Notes: generated by a model not told the origin, from the letters alone. A stretch of DNA of 64,000 nt from Stratiolaelaps scimitus (GCA_019614645.1 JABWDB010000008.1:2852001-2916000); one strand, 5' to 3'. Counted from the first letter of the stretch, positions 37,964-51,308 are shown. Translations and numbers: made by a program.

Positions 37964-38529
37964 CGACAACAATGCCAATGATATTCACAATAACCACACA
38001 CACACACACAGACGCCCAAGAACACTTGAGAACGTAACGTAAAATCGAGTGATAGCGCTCTCGATCTCTCTCTCCTTCTGTCAGGCTCTTTTATTCCCAC
38101 TCTCCCTGATTCTATTCTGGCAGCATGACATCGTTTAGCGACGCCAACGGATGCTGGCTGGCTGGCTGGCGGTCGCTCGAGCCCCAACTCGAATACAGAA
38201 AAGCTCCTGTTCAACAGCCAACTTGTAGCGCTGCCACTACAACGTTTGCTACTGCTATCATTATTACCATTTCGTTGGACTGGAACGCGACAAGAGGTCA
38301 ACTTTAGCTGTGGTCAGTGAATGAATGCTGTGGTGTGCCAAGCGATGAGCGAGCGACTCGATTGATCGATCGACGACAAATGATGATATCACGTTACAGA
38401 TCAATACTTTATTATATTAGATAAGGGGACGGGTAGCAGGGGAGGAGGATGGGGAGCGAAGAGAACTATGGAAGAAATACTACTTTTCAATCGGTTGAAA
38501 AGTTTCTGTCAGTCAATGGGCATTATTCC

Positions 38530-38564
38530 ATTATTATTATTATTATTATTAATATTATTATTAT
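38530..38564. repeat. (ATT)n tract
   Basis: ATT triplets with one AAT interruption. ATT triplets recur at many places (3651, 6587, 13086, 15952, 39980, 52225). Confidence 0.93.
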
Positions 38565-39549
38565 GACATTTGGTGGATGATGTCACGCGGCATCTTTTCC
38601 AAACGTACGTGGTAGCTGTTCGTCTCGAGGTAATGGTGGTAAAGCTCGTTTTATTCTACGTTATCACAATGACAATATACGCACACAACTCTACACGGAG
38701 GTATATATTTATGCTACTATTGTATAGTGGGTAGCTGTAACGGAAAAGAAACATACGATTTAATAAAACATTATTATTACTATTATTATCAACAACAAAC
38801 ATATTGGAATAAATTCGCCCTGTTATCCGCAGGATCGTTCCTTCTGCAGCGCCTTTTTATCTCGCAGTGATGCAGAGAGGCAATGACCAGCCATCGTCTC
38901 CCCTGGGGGTGACCATGACGACCCCGGCCTGACACCTTGTCCCTGGCTGTTTCTCGAATTATTTTATATTTAAAGTTGTATAACTAAATGTAATACACTG
39001 GACGAATAGCTAATTCGTTCTCCTGTTGGTGCGCTCGAATTGCTCCGTCTCTGAGGTTCGGGTGGACGTCATATAGTATATTAGTCATTGTTCAGGTTTT
39101 AGAGTCCGCTTCGCGCCATAGGATTCTGATTACGAAACGATAGGTCATACCATTGATTCTTTATTCGTTAGAAAGAAAGAAAGAAAAATAACCGTGACAT
39201 TTCCGTGGCTACCAATGGCTGGCTAGCGGAGGCATTCAATTCGACAGCTTTCATGATTTCATCACACATGCATACATGGAGTGTTAGCTGTGGGCCGATA
39301 TTGATGCTTGAACCAGCGGTTCGTTAACGGCTCATGCTTACCGTAAGTGCTAACCTGAGTAGAATGTTAATTACTAATCCGTGACTTTGCCCTTTTGTAC
39401 GCGAGAGGGCTTTCTTGAACTTTGACACCATGTAAAAATTAGTAATCCATTTATAATTCACGTCAGCTCATTCGCCCGTATCATAGACACACGATACGAA
39501 TACGAAGTAAGCCGAAGAAGACGGCTTCAGCAAAAAAACTGACTTCGTT

Positions 39550-39605
39550 TTTCGAGCTGACCCTTAGCTGTTCGTTCCCCTATCTGACAGGCCTCAGCTC
39601 TTAAC
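39550..39605 (+). repeat. Dispersed repeat, copy B
   Basis: The partner of 1897-1950, in the same orientation. Read on the minus strand it gives GGGTCAGCTCGAAAAACG. That loosely recalls the GGGTCAGCCCGGAAAA of the 35-bp motif at 19.5 kb, so both families may come from related LTRs. The overlapping 78-codon minus frame at 39527-39763 has no recognisable domain. Confidence 0.7.
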
Positions 39606-40003
39606 CTTTTAGGTATTACTATGAGGACCTGTCGGGGCCACCGTGGCTTATTCTCTTCCTTACTCGTACCCGGCAAGAGTGGGACAAAAATCTGACTGCC
39701 CGAGCTGTACTGCCCAAAGATAACGGGCAGTATGGTCTGGGATGAAAACGAGCCGCTAATCAATATACTTATACATAGGGGATCTCGGATGCCTCAAGCT
39801 GCAAATTCTCGATGATGATGATGATTAGTGTTATTTGTATAATTGTTATTCATGATTTGTAATCGCAGGTGGTTTCGCTAAGAGTTACGATGGGGAGCAC
39901 AATAGTTCAATGATGCGATGCTGGCCTGCAGTCTGATGCTGTCGCAGCTGGCGACTGACTATGTTGTTGGCACATTCCCGTTATTATTATTATTATTGTA
40001 TTT

Positions 40004-40004
<1 letters not shown>

Positions 40005-40041
<37 letters not shown>
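40005..40041. repeat. (TA)n microsatellite
   Basis: Alternating TA, about 37 bp, close after a TTA triplet run (39980-39998). Confidence 0.95.
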
Positions 40042-40045
<4 letters not shown>

Positions 40046-41199
40046 ATTAGTTTTGTTGGACGGGCGCACCCGAAAGGGCGGCTCCGCCACGCGATGTTCA
40101 TCTCCCAATCTGTAACAGGGCGCGAGCATGTCGTCAAGACGGCAGCGACAAAACACAGCATCCATCGTATTTATTATTATTCAACAGGCTGAGGTTGTGA
40201 TGCTTTAGCCAAGCAAAAGAACATTGACTTGTTTTGCAAATCCGACTGCTTCTGATGCTGTTATATATCCCGTACGGTCCCAAACACTAAATGGTGTACC
40301 TCCAATTGGTGTAAAATATCTTTGTGATATCTGTGTCATGTTTACTACTTGAATAGCGAGTCGGGTGACTATGTGATGTGGTACACAAACGCGATGTGGT
40401 TTAAATTGCTACTTTGAATAGCGTCGACGTCAACAACAAAAACAAACATTATTGCTATTATTCAATATATAAAAACTAGCATCGGTATCAGTCGCCAGTT
40501 TGGAAAAATTGTGATTTTAGTGACACCCTGCTGTAATACCGCTGATGCTCGTCAGAACTAGTAGCATGTAACTGGTTGGCTGAATGTCGATAATAACACA
40601 ATTTGAATATTGAACTTCACAGGGCATGATCAGCTGCAATGATCAGTTGGCGGCACAATAAAAACTAAATACTTCTAGACTATCATTAGATATAACTCTC
40701 TTGCTGCTCTTTAAGCGGATTAACGTAAAAAATTAGAACGTCCATGCTTTAGATACCATTCCGGCACGCAGACACACACACACATGTATATATATATATA
40801 TATATACAGGTAAAAGAATATTAGCTTATTAAACTGCAATTTTTACAATGCTCAAGTTCTCTTATATGTCCCGTTGCGGGTCTCGAACCAATGCTTATTA
40901 TTGTATATATAGAATAATTTGTGACTCAGTAATTGAGAGGGGATCGGCGACAGGGTGTCCGGAAGACATATTATGTTTGGCGTTTTAGTATTAGACATTC
41001 TCACTATAAGGAATAGAAATGTCAGTAGTCCAATTTTCGTTTGTTCAAAGGAAAGCTTGCCTTGTGCTGTCGCTTCACCAACAGCCTCCTCCTGTGAAGG
41101 TCATGATCGTCACAGTGCCCGCTGTGCGTTCCGAGATTTGAAGTTGGTTTCGGGAGGATATGATTAATAAGTGCGCGTTCGCGCAAGCAAGCCTGTTTG

Positions 41200-41205
<6 letters not shown>

Positions 41206-41245
<40 letters not shown>

Positions 41246-41250
41246 ATGTG
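41206..41250. repeat. Compound (TA)n(TG)n microsatellite
   Basis: Alternating TA passes into alternating TG without a spacer. The same type, with CA before TA, occurs at 40771-40806 and 59777-59816. Confidence 0.95.
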
Positions 41251-41822
41251 ATACTACCGGCTAGGTATTATGAGCGGTTTGAAAAGGTGGTGCTCGCTTC
41301 TCGGTGACGCTGAGGCGGGCGTCGGCGTTGAGAGGTCGGGCGGGGCCTGCAGAACAAGTTCGCTGACTTACCGCTTGGGTGACTGATATCGGTATCTTAT
41401 GGATCACGTCTACGCTTTCACATGTACAGACCCCGATTTAAACTTGTGCAAACGGTGGATTTCCGCCACCACCACCACTGCCACCACCGGTACTGTATAC
41501 GTAGCATTGTTCCTCGAGCGGAACATTCAATTTGCAGTTCGACAATGCAAATCCGCCGGATTCATTTTTATCATTTTCTATTTCGCGTTTGACAACACAG
41601 CCGATTCGAGGGCTGCTGTCTCGACGGGGAGTCTTTTCCGTCATCATCATCAATCATTGACGTCCACCGAATGTGATGGACAGACAGTATTTACGTTGTG
41701 TCAATGGCAAATAGTACAATGCCACCTGGCGGCGAAGGTGAAACACATATCCGTTGATTAATCCCTCGTCAATTCAGGGCCAACACCGAATCGTCAGAAG
41801 TATGGGTGTGCAAATCTTATCT

Positions 41823-41863
<41 letters not shown>

Positions 41864-42520
41864 GATAGCACCTTCATTGCACAATGAAATGGCGATCTAA
41901 CAAAGGGAATCAAGCGTGTTGACTGTTTTTTTATTTGTTTGGGCTCGAAGTGGCTTGGGCGTTATGTTTATTTAGATGGCATCTTATTTTTGATTTTTTT
42001 CGCTGTTGTTATGTGGAATAAATGTTTCATAACAAACTCTTGAAATCTAGATGTCATTACATTTCACCGTGATGTGTGTGTGTGTGTGTCGTTTTCTAAG
42101 ATGAAAATATTATATATTTGTGTTCGTTTCGCAATGTTCACTCTGCTATAATAAATATTCTCTTGTGAGGTTTTTCTTGGCTATCACTTGTAGATCTACT
42201 GGAGGTTCTCATTAATCCATTAGTGGCTAAATTTGATTGAAGTCAATCCTATCTCAACATTAGATCTGCTCAGTTATATAATACGAACCTCAGTAGTGCA
42301 TTTATGTCTGATTTTGAACACGTCTGATTATCGCTGCCATTAGATTGTCATACCAACGTCTGTCTGCCTGTCCACAATCGACCCCCATATTCGCTATAAG
42401 CCTTCAGAGCGAGAAAACAACTCGTGTGGGCTATTTATAACTAGATTGCTCCTGAGATTTACCGTTACGATATGGCAACAATAGCAAACTCCGTTAACCC
42501 GACGTTATTCTGTATGGCCA

Positions 42521-42548
42521 ACATCAGTGAAATGACATCAGTGAAATG
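42521..42548 (+). repeat. 14-bp tandem duplication
   Basis: ACATCAGTGAAATG occurs twice back to back. Confidence 0.9.
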
Positions 42549-44678
42549 ACTCCGTGAGGTCCTAAGGCTATCCGCTATTCCGATTTGTATAGACGTAAGA
42601 GACACCGCTTGTAACGGCAGTTGTTGTGCTGGTGGTGCTCATCGTGCGAGCGTCAGAACCACGACGTGAGTTCGCGCTTGTTGCCACTGAATCTTTGTCG
42701 TGTCTACGTCGCACCGACACCGAGGGGCTCTACCTGTAATGCTGCTATGTAACTATACGTCTCCTCCATTGTATCTATTTGCCAACAGCTTGCTCGGGTT
42801 ACCTGCGCGCTGGCGGGTGAGCGATTGTCTACTGTATCCTCGCGCCGTGCCACAAATGCGCGGTCCCGGCGTTCGCCGGCAGCCCCACAGAGGCAGGCAA
42901 CACTTAGATATAATATAGCACATACCGTGATTGGGTCGCTTGGTCGCTACCTGAGGCAGCAACGTTTTAGAGGGAGCGGAGAAAGCCGAGGGGGTCTGGT
43001 CTGTTCCGAAGTCTCTTTTTGTTTATCCACCCGTCCGTCCGCCCGTGTGTTTTGAACGCCGGGACGGTCGAGATAGGCAGTGAGAAGGCTGAAGTCGACA
43101 ACTGCAACTTAGTTAATCACACGGCAGCAGCAGCAGCGGCGGAGACTCAACCCAGTTCGAAGCCGCGGGCCAGAGGGCCAGCAACTCGCTATTTGGATGA
43201 ACTTGGCCGCTACCCCTGGTGGCAGTACTGCTGCTGCTGCTACAATCCTGTTGTTGTTATTGTGTTATTCCTGTGTTCCGTTAGTAGTGTAGTAGTCCTG
43301 GCTCAACCCAGCAGCTGTATTCGTGTTCACGATAGCACTCGACCTCAGCCGAGCCGCAGAGGCAGAGGTAACAATAGCGGCGGGAAGCGATCTGGTGCCA
43401 GGACAATTTCTGTTGTTGGTATCTTGCTTGCATCAACATGTTGGAGACAAACCAGCAGCGAGGAAGTGTGCAGAGGTTGGTTACTGCGAGTCGGCCGTGT
43501 TTCTTGTTGCTGGAGCTGACGACGGCAGAGCAGCAAAAGTGAAGAATCCTTAATCGAGCGCCGGTGCGCGGAATCAGAGCGACTGTGAACTGAAGTCACA
43601 TTTACTTCATGAAGTGACCCCAGTGAAGTGCGCTGAATGAGTGAGCACTTGAGTCCTTTCACTTGGTCAGAATAGGATTTTTTTCAAACGAAATTGGATG
43701 TTTATGTGTCATGTTATTACAATATAGGCTGACTGATCGCAAGTGCCTTTTGTAAACCGTGAGTCCGTGCTTGGATTAATTAACTTGGATCAGATGGTGA
43801 TTAAACGGTTCCGACATTATACTAATGAATATATCAATTTGTAGGCAGAGTATAGGGTCGGGATCTTCATTCTAATTTTTTTTTTATTTAACAAAGCGCC
43901 ATAAGAAAGTTGTGTCGGCGCTCTTTGCTTGCAGGCCACACCCGTGCGAGTCGTAACACTTGTTTCGAGCTTGATACCTGTCGGGTTCGTGCGACCTCCC
44001 GATTAAGGAAGGAGAAAGCATTCTAACAAGACAAAGTTGTCTGATCGTTGTTAATCGAGTGTCTAGTTAGCTTGCTCGCGAATTTCGTAAACGTCTAAAA
44101 TTGCAGCATACTACATGTCTGTTCTGGTTTGTTTTCAGGATGGCGAGATAGTTTCACACACGGTGTCTATCATACGGACTCAGCTTGTTCATCGATAACG
44201 AGGTAAAACACTGAACACTTATGAGACGTTGGTGATTTTTTTGTTGTTACTGTTGTTTAGGCTAGGAATTATTGTTTAAAAAAAATTCTAAAGAAAGACG
44301 GCTGACCGATCAAAGGACCCCGACAAAAATGGATTGTATTATTGTTAAACGCTCCGTTGGTAACAGCGAAAAAGGAGGACATCTGTTAGCAGCCTGGATT
44401 TATCACACGTGTAGATACAGTGGGAACATTACTGTGAGAATGATAGAGATTCATCATGTTTTTTGCTGCTCCTGAAATGAAGTACAGTTTGAGTGTGCCC
44501 TCTAAATCCCGTCACTGAATGTTCCACTGTGGTGCCGCTTGCCGGTAGTTTCCCAGTTGTCGTGAATTGGCAGTGATAGCCTGTGTTAGCAGCGCGTCAC
44601 AAACGTTTTTTGAATACATTGCATATACATAGGTAAAGCTGTCGTAGGCTTTCTTTTTCGTTTTCTATTCGGAGCATG

Positions 44679-44679
<1 letters not shown>

Positions 44680-44718
<39 letters not shown>

Positions 44719-44736
44719 ATATATATATATATATAT
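44680..44736. repeat. (AT)n microsatellite, 57 bp with one C
   Basis: Alternating AT interrupted once by CT. Confidence 0.96.
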
Positions 44737-47700
44737 GGTATCTTTGCTCACAGAAGTAAGCTTTGCATACTGAAGTATTATATTTGCATTATGACAAACC
44801 AACCTGCTTGTTATTATTCTTCGCTGCTACAGTAGCGGCATTGTGAAGTGGACGACGAACGCGTTCTCCATCGTCGTTGATTTACGATGTACCCTTTTTG
44901 GCAAGCCACCAAAGCAAACATGGGTGGCATCTGGTGCTGAAGTGTTCGATAACTGCTGGTAAGAATATTGCAGTAGAACAGTAGCGTGAGGTGCGGCAGC
45001 CCGAATAGGCCGGAAGGGGGGTAAACATTTTGTTGACGATGAAATAAACCGCGCCAGTCGAAAAACAAACTGCTAGAAATCTTGACTACAGTCAGCTAGC
45101 TATAATTGAGAAATGCACATGTCAAATCAGGTAACGAACGTCAAACGCTAATAACCAATCGCGTGTTGGCTTCGCCAGAGTTCAAGGGGCTCCCGAAAGA
45201 TGCCCAGGTCACCCCAAGGCAGGTCCGTACGAATCCCGTAGATGAGCCGACGTATGGCCGATCCGGAGAGCGCTGCGAACTCATAACAGGGTGAAGTAAC
45301 ACATTTGGAAGTTCAGGAAGCGGCTGGCCACAGAAAGCTTCGTGTAACTGATCCCACAGGTGACCGAAGCTGAAATCGAAGAATGAGACAACGAACGAAG
45401 ATGAGCCAGCGTATACTGTGCTGCTCATTCGGACTGGACGATTGCGGTGGTCTTGGCAATTTTCTTACTGTACAAATGTTCTAGGTAGTCGGTTAGATGG
45501 CAGGTCATCAAGGGACGACCGCTGCTACCTTCTCCTCATCCCAGCTCCACCCCGATACCTGATGCTATCGTCTGGGTATACGAGGCGGGCTTCGTCAATT
45601 GCCAACCGATCACTGGGGGGCGGATATTGGCTAGCGTAACCTATTGTCTACATTATCCCAGACTCCCTTGAATGTCAATGCATGTTGTTGAATCAATGTC
45701 GCATACGTGTCCTCTGGTGGTGTCCGTGCCGCTGCGTGAGCCAATAAGCGAGCCGCTGAGTTCGTGCTGGCTTTGTTTGTCGATAACTCTGTCTATTCAG
45801 CCTGCGGTACCTGATATGCTCGTGGGCGAGTGCTCTCATGCCCTGGCTGCGTGACTACACAGAATTGATCAGAATGAAATTGCAAATATCCGATGACGCC
45901 AGACGGCTCGACGACTGTCACCAGCTGGCCGTTACTACTGCTGCTGATGCCGCACGCCTGAAACAAAGGGGATACCCAGTCAGCCAGCGAAGCGGCCTTC
46001 TGTGTTTAGTTGTCGCTCAATATTTCTGAGGAGACCGAAACTTTACTCCACTGAAATGACTAGTTCGCGATTTTATCGGGATGTTGAAACACGATGTTGG
46101 CTGCGCTCGCGTCGATTCAACGCAACTTTACGACGGTTACGCAAGTGGGCATCGTGGTCGACGAAGCGCATAGTGCCTATTGGCAGCTGTAATAGGAGCA
46201 GAGACGGCGCAATCCTACAAAAGTATGAAGAGGCAAAAAATCGATCCTGTCTCAGTGTGTGATGTTTCAAGCTCAGCATCTATCTGTCATTGGTCATTTC
46301 AGTGCATTTGAAACTTAGCGTTAACTCTGTAGGATAGATGATATATATATATATATATATATATATAACCACACGTCGATTTGGGCAGTCAGCTATCTAT
46401 TAAACGCTTACGTTTATTGCTCCTGGTTGACTGCTTTGGATCCTTAAGTCATATTACTATACTTCTAAATTATACGATTCTCAACCGCATTGTCAGACTG
46501 TGACCAGAGGCTCGAGCTAGCGGCGTCGAGTTCCGCTCCGTTTTTAGGCGCTCCATAGAAATAATACGTCCGTTATCAGCCAATAACGACATGTGCTTCA
46601 ATAGATTAAAAAACGATCTAAGAAACTGAATTTCGCGTTCTATGAAAAAAAAAAACGACGACGACGATTGCAGTAACAACAGTTGAGCGGGGCTGTTGAG
46701 CACACCAAAATCATACGAAACTCGAACGGGCAATTATTCACGTTTTCAAAGCTGCACCTCATCCCGTATTCAATACACAGCCACACACACACACACACAC
46801 ACGCCTTCGATGTTAGAGCATTATTTATATTCCTTCTTGCTACGTGGTTCCCTCTGCAACTCGAAACTGTCTCATGGAGACGTTGATCTGGTCGTGTTCA
46901 TGGTCTGTATCAACATCGTATGTCTATGTGACACGCACGAACGCTGAAATTTCCGCAGCTTTGGAAAAGGCTAAAATGCATATCCATACCGTTAGCGAAA
47001 AAAACAAGAAAACGGCTCAGAAACGTCACAGAGACGGTGGCGATGACAATCGGACGATGTTCGTCGAATTTCAGCGCCAGTTCATCATCTATTAATTGTC
47101 GACATATCACACATCGGAAAATATATCGTTTGGCATTCTCTCTATCCATATATCTATCTGTGTCTCTCTCTCTCTCTCTCGCTCTCTAATCTGGAATGCG
47201 TCGTCGTTGGATACCAGATTCGCCGCCGACACCACCATCAGCACAGTACTCCTCGAACGATAGCTATCAGGGCGGATATGAGAGATAAACAGCCTTTAGA
47301 TGATGATGCTGCTGCAGCCACCACCGCCGCCGCCGTCGGCACCGACAACGGCGACAAACACAGAGGATGCAACAGCGTTGGCCATTCCGGTGGGCAACGT
47401 CGATCTGAATCGTTCAAAGAGAGGAGATCTTTAAGAGATGTATTCGATCGCTTACTCCTCATACCTCATCTGCCGACGTTGACTGCTGCGGTCGGACAGC
47501 GCACCGCTGCTGCAGCAGTGGCAGCAGCACTGAACAGGAACCTTTCGCATAAGCGCATCTCGGGGGGGATCAACGATCACCGGATCCCGGCTGAGGCACG
47601 GAAGCCGAGTGTGCTTCGGTCGACCAGAAGGTGGCCTCCGGAGAACCACCAAGCGAAGAACGACAATACGATGATACCTCGCCGGTCTTAGCTCGGTGGA

Positions 47701-48284
47701 ACGAAAGGGGAGTATTCAGAGACACATAGCCCTAACATGACGCGTTGGAGACGCGTTGGATTGGCCGGAGAGAATCCCATCGTCTTCTCTGTTCCGTAGT
47801 CCTCGGCTATATGACGACACCATTCGATTCGTTTTCCCACGGCGATCTTCAACGTTGAGCTACGAACGTCTTAGCACAAACCATTGGCATCGCCGCCGCC
47901 CTACCACAACCAGCTGCCTCCTCCTCCTCCTCCTCCAACGCTTCTATCACGAGCAAGCGTGATCACTTTCGGGGACCAGAATTGCACGCAACGTCTGCCC
48001 GTGTGACTGGCCAACGTTGACCGAACAAGATAACGTGGAACGATGAACTTTACTTGTCGACGACCAGTCGGTATCGAGCCAATGGTGGCTCTCCGGCTCG
48101 GCCGAGAACTACCCCGTTCGTAAACTTTGAAGGAGAGAACTTCTTTTGGATTGGAGGGCGTCCCGTTCCAGCATGGGTACTAAGAAAGATGGCCGCGTAG
48201 TAGTCTGGCAGTGTTCTGCTATTGGCTGTAAAACTGAACGTAGAAAATAGTGCTGTTTGCTATACGTTCTCAGTAAAACTTTTT

Positions 48285-48319
48285 CAGCCCGACCCTCCGC
48301 CAAAATGTAACGTCCAACG
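48285..48319 (-). repeat. Dispersed 35-bp motif, copy 3
   Basis: CAGCCCGACCC...GCCAAAATGTAACGTCCA. On the minus strand it reads GGACGTTACATTTTGGC followed by a G-rich stretch. The TGTAAC/GTTACA core at the boundary is the kind of sequence seen at LTR edges. No pol-like frame is seen within a few hundred bases. Confidence 0.5.
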
Positions 48320-48503
48320 CACCGCTCGAACTCGTACAACTACTGCCAGCCCATTACTGACTAAATCCTCAGAGACGTTGGGCGGAGTATAGAGAAACCA
48401 TCGTATAAGTTGTCGGTTATTGTATCTTGTTTCTGCATTCATAACTAGGAATCATCGTGTCAAACGCACGATGGTCTGCTCGGCTGCTGCGCACAATTAG
48501 ACA

Positions 48504-48554
48504 ATACACAAGCTAGAATGTCCGCTCCGAAAAGCGGGCATACACAAGCTAGAA
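48504..48554 (+). repeat. 15-bp direct repeats 36 bp apart
   Basis: ATACACAAGCTAGAA occurs at 48504-48518 and 48540-48554. The 21-bp interval contains CCGCT/AGCGG, which can pair. It may be a target-site-type duplication around a tiny residual insertion or a simple segmental duplication. Confidence 0.85.
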
Positions 48555-48696
48555 GTGCACAATATCAATGCAATATTCATTCTCTCTAATGCGCTCGTGA
48601 TTCATCGCCGTTGTCATCATCAGCGACCGAAAACAGCGAACTCTACCGGATACATGAACATTACCGAGCGGCCGTTAGTTCGTTCTTTGCAGTTTG

Positions 48697-48730
<34 letters not shown>

Positions 48731-49130
48731 CTGTGCGGTGTACGCTGCACGCAGTATACAATATACATGAAAGGGGTTATGGCATTTTACAATAGGACCA
48801 TCATCATCAGCATTACTATTATTACTGGCGCTATTTTGAACAGCCGAACTTTGCGATATGGCACAGCGTGCTCAGTGTCAGCTGTTATGGCCGTGGACGG
48901 ACGAACTGTCCAAGCAGCTGGAAGAGACAAGGGAAGACACAGGGAGATGGATACGTGGATAGAAATCCTGTCAACTCGTAACCCACCATCATGAGAATCG
49001 GCTCGTGGCGCCGAATGCGTTGACGGACATCTGACTGAAACCGGAAACAGACAACTTGGCCTATGGCACTCGTGTGAACCATTTGTGATCATAGTCAACT
49101 CGTACTGCAGCAGCCAGGTACCACGAGCCT

Positions 49131-49133
49131 ATA

Positions 49134-49169
<36 letters not shown>
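49131..49169. repeat. (TA)n microsatellite
   Basis: Alternating AT with one internal CA. Confidence 0.95.
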
Positions 49170-51273
49170 ATGGCAGCAACGTTAGTTGGCCCCGCCGATA
49201 CTTCGGGACGCTCAGTGGTCATTATGTACTGCTGTGTAATTACTTGTGCGTTATGCCCACCCCCTCGCTAATTCCCTCTCACCGAATTAAGCCCAAGCCG
49301 CATGCTTAGTTACGACGTACGAAGGTAGATGACATACGCTTCACTAATAACAGCGTACGATGATCGAGACGCTTATACAGATGATCATAGTACGATGATG
49401 CTCATTCCTCCACAATGATGGCAATGACGCTGCCGCCGGAATTCGACGAATACGAACGAAACGTTGAATATATAACATCATTTTCGAGCCACTTACCTGT
49501 TATTTTTTTGCTGTATGAGGGAGCAGCGACGGGGAAGAGTGCCGCCGATGTCTAAACCAAACGAAATTGTTCATCCGACGTAGGACAACACGCACGCAGA
49601 AGATAAGGGATCGAGCTAGGAATACCTCTGCTGCTGCTGCTAGCTAGCCCACGGAACTGATCCCTGTCGATGGGTGCCCCTCTGTTCTCTCTCTCTCTCT
49701 CTTTCTCTTCTTGGGTCTTCTTGTTTTTTGCTTGATTCGCTATTTATTTCCGCTGCTGACGCTGCCGTCTCGCAGGAGACGTTCTTGCTCGCCTCCAGTC
49801 ACTCCCACGCGTCAACTGTACTGTACGCTATAAATATATATATATATATATATATACATACATATATACAGCTGGGTCTGCGCGCGAGCGTGTGCTCGTA
49901 TGTGGGGAGTAGGGAGAGAGAACAAAAAGCCAAAGGTTGATTAGTCCCTGTGCTCCGCTTCGCCCGTGGTCGGGTTTGATCAACACGAGGCAGCGAGCAG
50001 CGGGGAACAACGAGAGAAATTGAGCGGCGTCGGTGCAGCTTCGCCCTCCCGGGTCGTCCCCTGCGACGGCGCGTACCGCTCGGTGCTGGCCGGTGGTCCA
50101 GAAGTGTCAAAGGTCTTCTGGTTGACCGGCGGTCGTCTGCCGGTGTCCGCCGCAAATATCATGGCAGCAACAAGCACTATACTAACAACTTCCGTGGGCG
50201 AGACTAGATGCGAGCGGACGAGACAAACAGCGCAGCCAGATAGACACATAGCCCCGCTGTACGTGGAACACACAGCAGATCATCAACGTAAGCAAGTCTG
50301 TATGTACATGTGAATGCGAGCAATTGCCAAGTCGTGGGGGGGGGCTGGCTTGTCCGTAAGTCTGTCCGCCCTCTGACTTCTGCTGCGGTGCGGCGGCAGC
50401 AGCACCAACAACAACAACAGAGACTTTGCCGTCTCGTTTTCTATTTCTGCATCGCGTTTGTGCTCGTTGGGAGCGCAAGCGAACCGGAGCGGAGCGGACA
50501 CTAGGGGGTGGTGACGGACGCAGAACCCGATGGAGGCGGGATCGCACCTGGTGGAAAATGCAGCCCCGGTATCAAACTGAAGACTTCCGAAGCAGAAGAA
50601 GAAGAGAGAGGGAGAGAGAGAGATAAAGGTAAAGAAATATAGAAAAAGGAGATACCGAGTATATCAGCGGGTACTGCCCGGATCGCTCAGATCGCTCAAG
50701 CGGCTGGTCGTCGAAAGTTCATAGGCAAGGGGCGTCGGGTTCGGGCGCCAGATCGATCGCGCCCAGGAAAACGAGTGATAACATATTACCATCTATTTGG
50801 CAGTGTAGTAACAAACTGACTGGCATTCCATTCACCCGAGCCACGATCGATTATACTAGCCGAGCCTGTGGTTACGATCCTACTGCCTGTTGTCCCAATA
50901 GTGGTTCCTGTTGTCGTCACACACAAACGTAAGTCGGTCCTCAATCTATGGTGGTGGTCGCCGCCGCCGGCGCAAACGCACACAGCTGATAAATGATTCC
51001 GAGCAGTCGGAGATGGTTACGGCTGGCGCGCCGAGTGATTTCACGCCGCTCCCGTTACTTGTCGGTGAAAAGTCACCCGGACAGAGGGATCGCAACGGAA
51101 GACACTGGGGGCGCGGTGGGGAGGGCGAAGCAATAGGTGACTGTTGTTACTGGTGGCATCAGGAGGCTGCATCGTTCCGTCAGGGAAGAAACGGCCGGCA
51201 CTCATTTAGATTATCTGGTCATTACAGTTGTGATAATAATGACAATGATGATTGTGATAGCAATAATAGTATT

Positions 51274-51276
<3 letters not shown>

Positions 51277-51308
<32 letters not shown>
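51277..51308. repeat. (TA)n microsatellite
   Basis: Alternating AT, about 32 bp. Confidence 0.95.

Larger units (their letters stand above)
27335..39545. other. Non-coding stretch rich in microsatellites
   Basis: No gene is recognised. Dinucleotide tracts: (TA)n at 29610-29642, 32201-32241 and 36372-36404, and CT at 34693-34728. Trinucleotide tracts: CTG/CAG around 34240-34265, 36918-36950, 37041-37110, 37360-37408 and 37925-37961, and ATT at 38530-38564. Short stems: GTCATAT/ATATGAC at 30248-30264, AACTGACCT/AGGTCAGTT at 31571-31591, TGTCGTGC/GCACGACA at 31779-31800, CCGGCCG/CGGCCGG at 37528-37547 and ACTTTTCAA/TTGAAAAGT at 38482-38503. The region 35.4-35.8 kb is open in most frames at once, but no frame resembles a protein family. 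The 208-codon minus frame at 37675-38301 consists largely of Cys and Val runs from CAG and CA repeats. Confidence 0.55.
39610..48279. other. Non-coding stretch rich in microsatellites
   Basis: No gene is recognised. It contains TTA at 39980-39998 and (TA)n at 40005-40041. Compound CA/TA is at 40771-40806 and TA/TG at 41206-41250. (TA)n tracts are at 41827-41858, 44680-44736 and 46341-46368; TG is at 42072-42089 and CA at 46782-46802. CAG is at 43123-43141 and CTC at 47915-47936. A 14-bp tandem duplication is at 42521-42548 and a 12-bp palindrome ACTTCATGAAGT at 43604-43615. The 166-codon plus frame at 43019 begins with TTG and I do not accept it as a gene. The frames at 44.8-45.4 kb have normal complexity but match nothing I know. 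Confidence 0.55.

Noticed and set aside
37675..38301. 208-codon minus-strand open frame
   Set aside because: It includes a Cys run from (CAG)n and Val-Cys repeats from (CA)n, with no domain, and opposing frames are open.
41280..41340. U6 snRNA-like start (GTGCTCGCTTC)
   Set aside because: Similarity ends after about eleven bases. The conserved central U6 sequence and terminal T run are missing.
43019..43519. 166-codon plus-strand frame with a hydrophobic stretch
   Set aside because: It begins with TTG, not ATG. It contains Ala and Cys runs from CAG/CTG triplets and resembles no family.
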